From Streptomyces marokkonensis (GTDB taxonomy: Bacteria > Actinomycetota > Actinomycetes > Streptomycetales > Streptomycetaceae), in contig NZ_VSKS01000017.1 in the NCBI RefSeq assembly GCF_008312835.1, positions 1 through 64,000 of the forward strand: a DNA stretch of 64,000 bases. The letters run 5' to 3'. How positions within the stretch are numbered: the first letter of the stretch is position 1; the number at the start of each line of letters is the position of its first letter. Both the position numbers and the translations under genes were made by a program. The notes beneath the pieces are model-generated. The model worked only from the letters and a program-made list of their open reading frames with translations. It was not told where the DNA came from and did not search any database. Shown one piece after another: positions 51,891-59,949 of the stretch.

Positions 51891-54800
51891 ATGCGTTTCG
51901 GGGTGCTCGGCCCGCTGGCGGTGTGGACGGACGAAGGGCGGCCGGTGCGGGTGCCGGAGCTGAAGGTGCGTGCTCTGCTCACCGCGCTGTTGATCCACCG
52001 TGGCCGGCCCGTGTCCGTGGACCGGCTGATCGACGACCTGTGGGGCGAGCAACTACCTAGCAACCCCGCCGGTGTCCTGCAGAACAAGGTGTGGCAGCTG
52101 CGCCGGGCCCTGGAGGACGCCGCGCCCGGCGGCCGGGACCTGGTGGTCTCCCGCCCGCCCGGCTACGGGCTCGTGGTCCCGCCCGGGTCCGTCGACGCCG
52201 ACCGCTTCCTCGACCTGACGGCCCGCGCCCGCCACAGCACCGATCCCCGTACCCGGACGAACCTGCTGACCGAGGCGCTGGCCCTGTGGCGGGGGCCGGC
52301 GTTCGCCGACTTCGTCGACGAGGAGTTCGCCCGCACCGCCGCCGACCGCCTGGAGGAGCAGCGGCTGACGGCGCTGGAGGAGCAGGCCGAGGCCCGGCTG
52401 GAGCTCGGCGAACACGCCCTGGTCGCCGACGAGTTGGCGGACCTGGTGGGGTCGCATCCGCTGCGGGAGCGGCTGCGTACGGCCCACATCCGCGCCCTGT
52501 ATCTCGCCGGCCGGCAGAGCGCCGCCCTCACCAGCTACGGGGAGCTGCGCGAGCGGCTCGCCGAGGAGCTGGGCGTGGACCCCTCCCCCGAACTGGCCGC
52601 GCTGCATCAGGCGATCCTCACGCAGAGCCCGGCCCTGGCGGCCGCGCCGTCGCCGAGCACCACCGCGGCCCGGCCGCCGACGAACCTGCCCGCCCCGCCG
52701 GTCGACCTGATCGGCAGGGACGCGCTGATCGAGCGGCTGCGCGCACTCATCGGCCGGCACCGGCTGGTGACCCTCACCGGCTCGGGCGGCGTGGGCAAGA
52801 CCCAGCTCGCCCTGGCGACCGCGGCCACGGTCGGCCCGGAGTTCCCCGGTGGAGTCTGGCTGGCGGAGTTCGCCTCCCTCGACCGCTCCGCCACGTCGGC
52901 CACGGAGGTGCACGAGGTGGTCGAGGCGGTGCTCGGCGTGCGCGACGACATCACCTCCTCCCCCTCCCCCGACGGCGACCCGCTCTCCTCCACCGCGCGG
53001 GTGCTGCACGCCCTCGGCGACGAGCAGGCCCTGCTCGTCCTCGACAACTGCGAGCATGTCGTCGAACCGGTGGCCGAGTTGGCGGCACGGCTGCTCAGGG
53101 CGGCACCGCGGCTGCACATCATGACCACCAGCCAGACCTCGCTCAGCGTGGGCGGTGAGCAGCTCGTGGAGGTGCCTCCGCTGGACCTGCCGCAGTCCGC
53201 CGCGGGTCTGAGCACCGAGGACGTGCTGCGGTTCAGCGCCGTCGAACTGTTCGCGGCGCGGGCCGCCGCGGCCGCTCCCCGCTTCCGGCTGAGCGAGGAG
53301 ACCATCGCCCCCGTGGTCTCCGTCTGCCGCCGCCTCGACGGCATCCCGCTGGCGCTGGAGATGGCGGCCACCCGGGTCCGCGCCCTGGGCGTGCGGGAGC
53401 TGGCCGCCCGTCTCGACGACCGGTTCACGCTCCTGGCTGCCGGGACCCGTGACGCACCGGCGCGCCACCGCACGCTGCGCGCGGTCATCGACTGGAGCTG
53501 CGGCCTGCTGACCACGCGGGAGCGGGCGGTGCTGCACCGCCTGGCCGTGCACGCCGACGGCTGTTCGCTGGCGGCGGCGGAGGAACTGGGCGCGGGCGCC
53601 GGCGTGGACCACACGGAGGTGCTGGACCTGCTGGCCCGTCTGGTGGACTGCTCCCTGGTGGTCATGACCGACGGGGTCGACGGGCCGCGCTACCGGCTGC
53701 TGGAGTCCGTCACAGCGTACTGCCTGGAACAGCTGCGCGAGAGCGGTGAGCTGGAGGCGCTGCGCCTGCGCCACCGCGCCTACTACACCGCGCTCGCCGA
53801 GCGGGCCAGGCCGCATCTGCGCGGTCACGGGCAGCGGGAGTGGCTGCGCCGGCTCGACAGCGAGACGGCGAACCTGCGCACCGCGCTGGAGAGCGCCGTG
53901 CACAGCGGGGACGGTGAGCGGGCCCTGCGGCTGGTCAACGCCCTGGCGTGGTACTGGTATCTACGCGGCCGCAACCGCGAGGCGGAACGTTTGCTGACCG
54001 CGGCGCTCGCCCTGGTGCCGCAGACCCCGGTCACCCCCGCGGTCGCCGAGGCGACGGCCTGGCTGGGCGGGACCAGGCTGCTCCTCGGCGGCGGCAAGGA
54101 CCCGCTCGCCGAGTACCGCGCCGCGCTGCGCCCCTACGAGGAGCTGGACGACCCCGGCGGCGAGGCGCACGCCCAGTGGTTCCTGGGGTCCAACCTGTAC
54201 GGCGTCGGGGACCTGGGGCCCAGCGAGGAGCTGGTCGAGCGGGCACTGATGACGTTCCGGTCGCTGGAGGACCGCTGGGGCACGGCGGCGGCGCTGAGCA
54301 GCCGGGCGTTCATCGCCAAGCTGCGCGGCGAGTTCGGCGCGCTGCGCAGGTACGGCGAGCAGAGCCTGGAGATCTTCCGCGAACTGGGCGACCGGTGGGG
54401 GCAGTTGCGGGCCATGGTGCCGCTGCAGACGCTGGCCGAGGTGGTCGGGGACTACCCGCAGGCCGGGCGGCTGCTGCGCGACGGGCTGCGCATGGCGGAG
54501 GACCTGGAGCTGTGGCCCGAGGTGTCGTTCCACCTCTCGGGGCTGGGCCGGATCTCCCTGCTCACCCGGGACTACGCGATAGCCCGGGAGTACCACGAGC
54601 GTGCCCGGCGGCTCGCCGTGGAGCAGTCGGACGACTTCGGCGAGCAGTTCGCCGAGATGGGACTCGCCATGGGGGCCCGCCGGGAGGGCGACCTGGACAC
54701 CGCCGAGCGTCACCTGCGCAACGTGCTCGACGTACACCGGCGCATGGGCTACCAGCCCGGCGTGCCCTCGCTGATCCTCGCCGAGCTCGGGTTCGTCGCG

Positions 54801-55151
54801 GAGGTGCGCGGTGACCCGCGGACCGCCCTGGAATTGCAGCGGGACGGCCTGAGGGTGGCGCAGGAGTCGGGTGATCCCCGCGCGGTCGCCCTGGGTCTGG
54901 AGGGTCTGGCCGGGGCGCAGCTCCTGGCGGGCCGCGCCGAGCGGGCGGCGTGCCTGCTCGGCACGGCCGCCGCGGCCCGGGCACGCGTGGGCACTCCCCT
55001 GCCCGGGGGCGAGCGGGACGACGTGGACCGGATCGCGGCGGGCGCCCGTGAGCGGCTGGGCGAGGAGCGGTTCACCGCCGCCTACGAACGGGGCGGAACG
55101 CTGAGCCCCGAGGAGGCGGCGCAGGAGACGCCGGCCGGCGAGCAGGTGTGA
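51891..55151 (+). CDS. AfsR-like SARP transcriptional activator (BTAD, NB-ARC, TPR)
   Basis: 1,086 residues. The N-terminal winged-helix DNA-binding domain (MRFGVLGPLAVWTDEGRPVR) is followed by the BTAD domain (LRERLRTAHIRALYLAGRQS … LGVDPSPELAALHQAIL). Next is an NB-ARC ATPase with Walker A GSGGVGKTQ at about residue 300, and then a long TPR-like C-terminal region (many 30-40 residue helical repeats). It is a pathway-type activator of antibiotic clusters. It is followed by a hairpin and the sugar operon on the same strand, and it is divergent from the FMN reductase. It is the probable main switch of the cluster. Confidence 0.93.
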   Translation: MRFGVLGPLAVWTDEGRPVRVPELKVRALLTALLIHRGRPVSVDRLIDDLWGEQLPSNPAGVLQNKVWQLRRALEDAAPGGRDLVVSRPPGYGLVVPPGSVDADRFLDLTARARHSTDPRTRTNLLTEALALWRGPAFADFVDEEFARTAADRLEEQRLTALEEQAEARLELGEHALVADELADLVGSHPLRERLRTAHIRALYLAGRQSAALTSYGELRERLAEELGVDPSPELAALHQAILTQSPALAAAPSPSTTAARPPTNLPAPPVDLIGRDALIERLRALIGRHRLVTLTGSGGVGKTQLALATAATVGPEFPGGVWLAEFASLDRSATSATEVHEVVEAVLGVRDDITSSPSPDGDPLSSTARVLHALGDEQALLVLDNCEHVVEPVAELAARLLRAAPRLHIMTTSQTSLSVGGEQLVEVPPLDLPQSAAGLSTEDVLRFSAVELFAARAAAAAPRFRLSEETIAPVVSVCRRLDGIPLALEMAATRVRALGVRELAARLDDRFTLLAAGTRDAPARHRTLRAVIDWSCGLLTTRERAVLHRLAVHADGCSLAAAEELGAGAGVDHTEVLDLLARLVDCSLVVMTDGVDGPRYRLLESVTAYCLEQLRESGELEALRLRHRAYYTALAERARPHLRGHGQREWLRRLDSETANLRTALESAVHSGDGERALRLVNALAWYWYLRGRNREAERLLTAALALVPQTPVTPAVAEATAWLGGTRLLLGGGKDPLAEYRAALRPYEELDDPGGEAHAQWFLGSNLYGVGDLGPSEELVERALMTFRSLEDRWGTAAALSSRAFIAKLRGEFGALRRYGEQSLEIFRELGDRWGQLRAMVPLQTLAEVVGDYPQAGRLLRDGLRMAEDLELWPEVSFHLSGLGRISLLTRDYAIAREYHERARRLAVEQSDDFGEQFAEMGLAMGARREGDLDTAERHLRNVLDVHRRMGYQPGVPSLILAELGFVAEVRGDPRTALELQRDGLRVAQESGDPRAVALGLEGLAGAQLLAGRAERAACLLGTAAAARARVGTPLPGGERDDVDRIAAGARERLGEERFTAAYERGGTLSPEEAAQETPAGEQV

Positions 55152-55158
55152 CCCACGG

Positions 55159-55191
55159 GCCGTGCGGCCGGCACGTGCCCGGCCGCACGGC
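55159..55191. terminator. Hairpin after the AfsR-like gene
   Basis: A 13-bp GC stem (55159-55171 with 55179-55191), loop 7 nt, 7 bp after the stop. Confidence 0.75.
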
Positions 55192-55436
55192 GCCGACTGC
55201 GGTGTCCCGCCCCGGGCACCGGCTCGGCGCCCCGCCTCCCGTGCCCGGCGGCCCCGGCCGGATTGCCCTTCCGGCATGAATGAATAGCACAGAGTGCGTC
55301 ACGTCAAGCAGAACTTGACAGAGTCCAAGAACATATCAACGGACCTCCACGGCGGCGCCGTTAGCCTCACTTATGCACTCCCGGAAAATCCTACGGACAT
55401 CACCCATTGGCCGAAGAATCGATCCGGAAGGACAAA

Positions 55437-56492
55437 GTGAAGGCTCTCGTACTGTCCGGCGGGATGGGAACCCGGCTTCGGCCCTTCACCTATTCCACGC
55501 CGAAACAGCTGATTCCGGTCGCCGGCAAGGCGGTCCTGGAACATGTCATCGACAACATCCTGGCCGCGGGCATCACCGATATCGGCGTGATCGTCGGTGA
55601 CCGGTCGGAGAAGATCCGCGAGGTGATGGGCGACGGGTCCCGGTTCGGCGCCCGCATCACCTACATCCACCAGGCACAGCCCCTCGGGCTGGCCCACTGC
55701 GTGCTGATCGCCCGGGAATTCCTGGGTGCCGACGATTTCCTGATGCACCTCGGCGACAACGTCCTGTCGGAGGGAATCATGGAAATCGCGCGGACTTTCA
55801 CCGCGCAACGGCCGGACGCCCAGATCGTCGTCCAGAAAGTCGCCGATCCGCGGGCTTTCGGGGTCGCCGAGATCGACGAGTCGGCCACGGTGACCCGGCT
55901 GGCCGAGAAGCCGGCCGTACCGCGCAGCGATCTCGCCCTGATCGGCGTCTACTTCTTCACTCCGGCCATTCACCGAGCGGTCGACAGCATCCGGCCGAGT
56001 GCGCGCGGGGAGCTGGAGATCACCGACGCAATCCAGTGGCTCGTGGAGGACGGAGCCTGTGTGAAGGCGAGCGAGTACTCCGGGTTCTGGGCCGACACCG
56101 GGAACGTCGACGCCGTCCTCGAATCCAATCGCAGGCTGCTGGACGAGGTGCGCCCGCAGCGGCACGGCGAGGTGGACGACGCCAGCGTACTGACCGGTCC
56201 GGTGGTGCTCTCCCCGGGTGCGCGCGTGGTGCGCTCCTGCATCGAGGGGCCGGCGTACATCGGCCCCGGGAGCGTGGTGGAGGACAGCCACCTCGGGCGC
56301 TACACCGCGATCGGCGCCGGCTGCGCCGTGCGGCGCACGCTCATCGAGGACTCGATCGTGCAGGACGGGTCCTCACTGTCGGACCTGCGCAGGCTGAGCG
56401 GCTCGCTCATCGGCAGGACCGCCTCGGTGGCGGCCACCCGCCGGCACCGGCTGATCGTCGGGGACGACTCCCGGGTGGAGGTCGCATCATGA
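55437..56492 (+). CDS. rmlA: Glucose-1-phosphate thymidylyltransferase, long form
   Basis: 351 residues from the GTG at 55437 with ggaagg upstream. The nucleotidyltransferase motif is LSGGMGTRLRPFTYSTPKQL. Other conserved parts are IGDRSEKIREVMGDGSRFG-like spacing and GELEITDAIQWLVEDG. The C-terminal left-handed beta-helix repeats (about 270-351) are typical of the long secondary-metabolism forms (StrD-like). It makes dTDP-glucose, the first step of the deoxysugar pathway. Its stop overlaps the start of the 4,6-dehydratase gene. Confidence 0.92.
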   Translation: MKALVLSGGMGTRLRPFTYSTPKQLIPVAGKAVLEHVIDNILAAGITDIGVIVGDRSEKIREVMGDGSRFGARITYIHQAQPLGLAHCVLIAREFLGADDFLMHLGDNVLSEGIMEIARTFTAQRPDAQIVVQKVADPRAFGVAEIDESATVTRLAEKPAVPRSDLALIGVYFFTPAIHRAVDSIRPSARGELEITDAIQWLVEDGACVKASEYSGFWADTGNVDAVLESNRRLLDEVRPQRHGEVDDASVLTGPVVLSPGARVVRSCIEGPAYIGPGSVVEDSHLGRYTAIGAGCAVRRTLIEDSIVQDGSSLSDLRRLSGSLIGRTASVAATRRHRLIVGDDSRVEVAS

Positions 56493-57478
56493 GAATCCTG
56501 GTCACGGGCGGCGCCGGCTTCATCGGCTCGCACTATGTGCGCGCCGTGCTCGACGACCGTTATCCGCAGGCCGTCGGCGCCCGGGTGACGGTCGTCGACA
56601 AGCTGACCTACAGCGGCAACCTCGCCAACCTGCCGGTCGGCGCGGAGCGTCTGGACTTCGTCCACGGCGACATCTGCGACGCCGGACTGCTGCGGGAGCT
56701 GCTGCCCGGCCACGACTCGATCGTGCACTTCGCGGCCGAGTCGCACGTCGACCGCTCCGTGGCGGCCGCCGCCGACTTCATCCACACCAACGTCATGGGC
56801 ACCCAGGTGCTGCTCGACTGCGCGCGCCTCGCCGGCGTGGAGCGGATCGTGCACGTCTCCACCGACGAGGTCTACGGGTCGATCGCGTCCGGGTCGTGGA
56901 CCGAGACCTGGCCGCTGGCGCCCAACTCTCCGTACGCGGCGTCCAAGGCCGCCTCCGACCTTGTGGTCCGCTCCTACTGGCGCACCCACGGGCTGGACGT
57001 GTCGATCACTCGCTGTTCCAACAACTACGGCCCCTACCAGCACACCGAGAAGCTCATCCCGCTCTTCGTCACCAACCTCCTGGAGGGCAAGCCGGTGCCG
57101 CTGTACGGGGACGGGCACAACGTCCGCGAGTGGATCCACGTCGAGGACCACTGCCGCGCCGTGGAGATGGTGCGCGCCAAGGGCCGGGCCGGGGAGATCT
57201 ACAACGTGGGAGGGGGTGTCGAGCGGACCAACCTGGAGCTCACCCACCAACTGCTGGAGCTGTGCGGCGCCGAGGCGTCCGCCGTCCGCCGGGTGGCCGA
57301 CCGGCTGGGGCACGACGACCGCTACTCCCTCGACGGTACGAAGATCCGCGAGGAGCTGGGCTTCGAGCCGGCTGTGCCGTTCGAGCGCGGTCTGCGCGAG
57401 ACCGTCGACTGGTACCGGGACCACCCCGGCTGGTGGAAGGACGTCAAGCGCGCCGCCACCTCGGAGGCGGCCCGATGA
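56489..57478 (+). CDS. rmlB: dTDP-glucose 4,6-dehydratase
   Basis: 329 residues, extended SDR. NAD-binding motif TGGAGFIGSHYVRAVLDD, catalytic VSTDEVYGS and YAASKA (YxxxK), with the conserved DE pair of the dehydration mechanism in TDEVYG. It converts dTDP-glucose to dTDP-4-keto-6-deoxyglucose. It starts 4 bp before the end of the thymidylyltransferase gene (ATGA overlap) and ends 4 bp into the 2,3-dehydratase gene. The three form one translationally coupled unit. Confidence 0.95.
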   Translation: MRILVTGGAGFIGSHYVRAVLDDRYPQAVGARVTVVDKLTYSGNLANLPVGAERLDFVHGDICDAGLLRELLPGHDSIVHFAAESHVDRSVAAAADFIHTNVMGTQVLLDCARLAGVERIVHVSTDEVYGSIASGSWTETWPLAPNSPYAASKAASDLVVRSYWRTHGLDVSITRCSNNYGPYQHTEKLIPLFVTNLLEGKPVPLYGDGHNVREWIHVEDHCRAVEMVRAKGRAGEIYNVGGGVERTNLELTHQLLELCGAEASAVRRVADRLGHDDRYSLDGTKIREELGFEPAVPFERGLRETVDWYRDHPGWWKDVKRAATSEAAR

Positions 57479-58863
57479 GCACGCCGGCGCCGGCCCTGCG
57501 CAGCCGCGACGAGCAGGCGGCCGGACCGGACCGCCTCATCCGCTCGGCGCTCGCCGCGCACGGCCGCGGTCCGCGTACGGAGGAGTTCGTGCCGTGGCTG
57601 GCGGAGCGCGCGCGGACCCACCGGTACCGGGTGGAGCGCATCCCGTTCGCCGGCCTCGACGGCTGGTCCTTCGCGCCGGGGACCGGCAACCTCGTGCACC
57701 GCAGCGGCCGGTTCTTCACGGTGGAGGGCATCCACGTCACCCATCCCGAGAACCCGATCCCGGAGTGGCGCCAGCCGATCATCAACCAGCCGGAGGTCGG
57801 CATCCTCGGCATCCTGGCCAAGGAGTTCGACGGCGTCCTGCACTTCCTGATGCAGGCGAAGATGGAGCCGGGCAACCCCAACCTGGTGCAGTTGTCGCCG
57901 ACCGTGCAGGCGACCCGCAGCAACTACACGAAGGTGCACCGGGGCGCGGACGTGAAGTACCTCGAGTACTTCCTGGACGTACCGCCGGAGCGGGTGATCG
58001 CCGATGTGCTCCAGTCGGAGCACGGCTCGTGGTTCCTGCGCAAGGCCAACCGGAACATGCTGGTGGAGGTGGAGGGCGAGGTCCCGCTGGAGGACGGTTT
58101 CTGCTGGCTGACCCTCGGGCAGATCGGGGCGCTGCTGCGCCTCGACAACGTGGTGAACATGGACGCGCGTACCGTCCTCGCCTGCGCCCCGGTGCAGTCG
58201 GCCGAGACCGGAGCGCTCCACTCCGACCTGGGGCTGCTGTCCTGGATCACCGCCGAGCGCTCCCGCCACGACCGCCGGGTGCGGTCGGTGCCGCTCGCCG
58301 AGGTGACGAACTGGGTGCGCGGCGATTGGTCCGTCGACCATGTGCCGGAACGTTATTTCCGAGTGATGGCGGTCGCGGTGGAGGCCGCCGGCCGGGAGGT
58401 CGCGCAGTGGACCCAGCCATTGATCGAACCGCTCGGTCTCGGGGTCACGGCGTTCGTGACCCGTCGCTTCGGCGGTGTCCCGCACCTGCTCGTGCGGGCC
58501 CACCCGGAGGGTGGCCTCCTGGAGACCCTGGAACTGGCGCCGACGGTGCAGTGTGTGCCGGACAATTACCGCCATCTCGGCCCCGCACAGCGCCCGCGCT
58601 TCCTCAACCTGGTGCTCGGCGCCGACGAGAAGCAGATCCGCTACGAGGCGGTGCACTCCGAGGAGGGCGGTCGCTTCTATCACGCGCAGAGCCGGTACCT
58701 GTTCATCGAGGCGGACGAGTCGCAGGCACCCACCGAGCCGCCTGCGGGGTTCCGCTGGATCACGCCCGGGCAGCTCAACGCGCTGGTGCGGCACAGCCGG
58801 TACGTCAACGTGCAGGCACGTTCACTGCTCGCCTGTCTCAACACCGCCGCGGTGACGCTCTGA
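57475..58863 (+). CDS. NDP-hexose 2,3-dehydratase
   Basis: 462 residues with two homologous halves of the EvaA/TylX3/SpnO type. The repeated motifs are LVQLSPTVQATRSNYTKVHR in the first half and LELAPTVQCVPDNYRHLGPA in the second. It removes the C-2 hydroxyl of dTDP-4-keto-6-deoxyglucose, giving a 3,4-diketo sugar that the Gfo-type ketoreductase (42992) reduces. This commits the sugar to the 2,6-dideoxy series. Confidence 0.92.
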   Translation: MSTPAPALRSRDEQAAGPDRLIRSALAAHGRGPRTEEFVPWLAERARTHRYRVERIPFAGLDGWSFAPGTGNLVHRSGRFFTVEGIHVTHPENPIPEWRQPIINQPEVGILGILAKEFDGVLHFLMQAKMEPGNPNLVQLSPTVQATRSNYTKVHRGADVKYLEYFLDVPPERVIADVLQSEHGSWFLRKANRNMLVEVEGEVPLEDGFCWLTLGQIGALLRLDNVVNMDARTVLACAPVQSAETGALHSDLGLLSWITAERSRHDRRVRSVPLAEVTNWVRGDWSVDHVPERYFRVMAVAVEAAGREVAQWTQPLIEPLGLGVTAFVTRRFGGVPHLLVRAHPEGGLLETLELAPTVQCVPDNYRHLGPAQRPRFLNLVLGADEKQIRYEAVHSEEGGRFYHAQSRYLFIEADESQAPTEPPAGFRWITPGQLNALVRHSRYVNVQARSLLACLNTAAVTL

Positions 58864-58899
58864 GGTGGCGTCCCCGGCCCGACAGTAAGGACTCACTCC

Positions 58900-59865
58900 A
58901 TGGCAGCTGCGGGTACGCAAGTGGCCCCCGAAGCAGGCGTTCTGCACCGACTCGGCAGGTACGCCAGGCTGGTCAAGTTCCAGTTCGTCCTCGACTTCCT
59001 CCTCGCACTGCTCATCGTGTGGACGGCGATGGAGCCGGGCGCCCGCCTGGACGGGCAGGTGCTCCTGACGCTGCTGGCGTACGCTCTGGGGAAGGTGGGC
59101 GTGCTGTCCGCGGTCATGACGCTGGACGACGTGACCGGCGTCAAGGACGGCAGCGACACGGCGAACTACCTCTCCGACGACAACACCGAGCTGCGGCCGC
59201 TCAAGCGCAAGCCGCTGCTCACCGGCGAGCTCACCGTGCACCAGGCGCAGCGGTTCGGGTACGTGGCCCTGGGGTGGGGGGCGCTGTGGTGGCTGGTGGC
59301 GGTGCTCGCGGCACCGCACGCGCCCGTGTGGGGTGTCGTGGTCACCACGCTGCTGCTCGTCTTCAGCCCGCAGTACTCGTGGGGTCTGAAGCTCAGCTAC
59401 GTCGGGCTCGGTGAGCTGCTGCTGCTCTTCTCGGCCACGGCGTTCGTGCTGTCTCCCTACTCCCTCACCGGCGGTGACCTTCCCGCGCTGGTGCTGGTGG
59501 AGGCGCTGTTGTTCGGGTTCGGGCAGCTGCTGATATCCGGCTACTCCAACACCCAGGACATCGGCGGGGACGCGGCGGTGGGCCGGCGCACCGTCGCGGT
59601 GATGACGTCGAAGCGCGGCAACCAGGTGTTCCTGGGGGCGCTGACGGCGGTGAACCTCCTGGTGATCCTCGGGCCGTACGCCAAGGGGTGGATTCCCGGC
59701 TGGTTCGTGGTGGCGACCGTGCCACTGATGGCGCTGCGGCTGCGCCAGTACGTCTCCTTCCTGCGCGACGGCCACGCGCTGCTGGCGCGCTCCCGTGGCG
59801 TGGTGGTCTTCCGGACGACCGTCGCCTGTGTGCTGCTGTTCAACGTGGCGCACCACTGGTTCTGA
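58900..59865 (+). CDS. UbiA-family membrane prenyltransferase / cyclase-like protein
   Basis: 321 residues with about 8-9 transmembrane helices. The first Asp-rich region reads MTLDDVTGVKDGSD with Asp 76, 77, 83 and 86, a variant of the usual NDxxDxxxD. The second is TQDIGGDAAVGRRTVAV, which fits DxxxD. UbiA enzymes transfer prenyl groups to aromatics or quinone precursors, and some members act as terpene cyclases. The variant first motif makes the substrate uncertain. It lies 36 bp after the 2,3-dehydratase gene, so it is probably cotranscribed with the sugar genes. With ispG at the right edge it points to an isoprenoid product. Confidence 0.82.
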   Translation: MAAAGTQVAPEAGVLHRLGRYARLVKFQFVLDFLLALLIVWTAMEPGARLDGQVLLTLLAYALGKVGVLSAVMTLDDVTGVKDGSDTANYLSDDNTELRPLKRKPLLTGELTVHQAQRFGYVALGWGALWWLVAVLAAPHAPVWGVVVTTLLLVFSPQYSWGLKLSYVGLGELLLLFSATAFVLSPYSLTGGDLPALVLVEALLFGFGQLLISGYSNTQDIGGDAAVGRRTVAVMTSKRGNQVFLGALTAVNLLVILGPYAKGWIPGWFVVATVPLMALRLRQYVSFLRDGHALLARSRGVVVFRTTVACVLLFNVAHHWF

Positions 59866-59870
59866 GCGTA

Positions 59871-59922
59871 CGGGGCCGGTAGGCGGAGCAGTGGCACCAC
59901 CGACGCTCCGCCTACCGGGCCC
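59871..59922. terminator. Hairpin between UbiA-type gene and LuxR-type gene
   Basis: 59871-59889 pairs with 59904-59922 over about 18 bp with one bulge and a 14-nt loop. It lies between convergent genes, so it likely terminates both. Confidence 0.8.
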
Positions 59923-59949
59923 CGCCTTTGACGCCTGTCCGCGGGCTCT

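Noticed and set aside
52053-53903. Long minus-strand frame inside the AfsR-like gene
   Set aside because: It is composed of shadow residues (Gly/Arg/Gln-rich) with no motif, and the plus-strand regulator is unambiguous.
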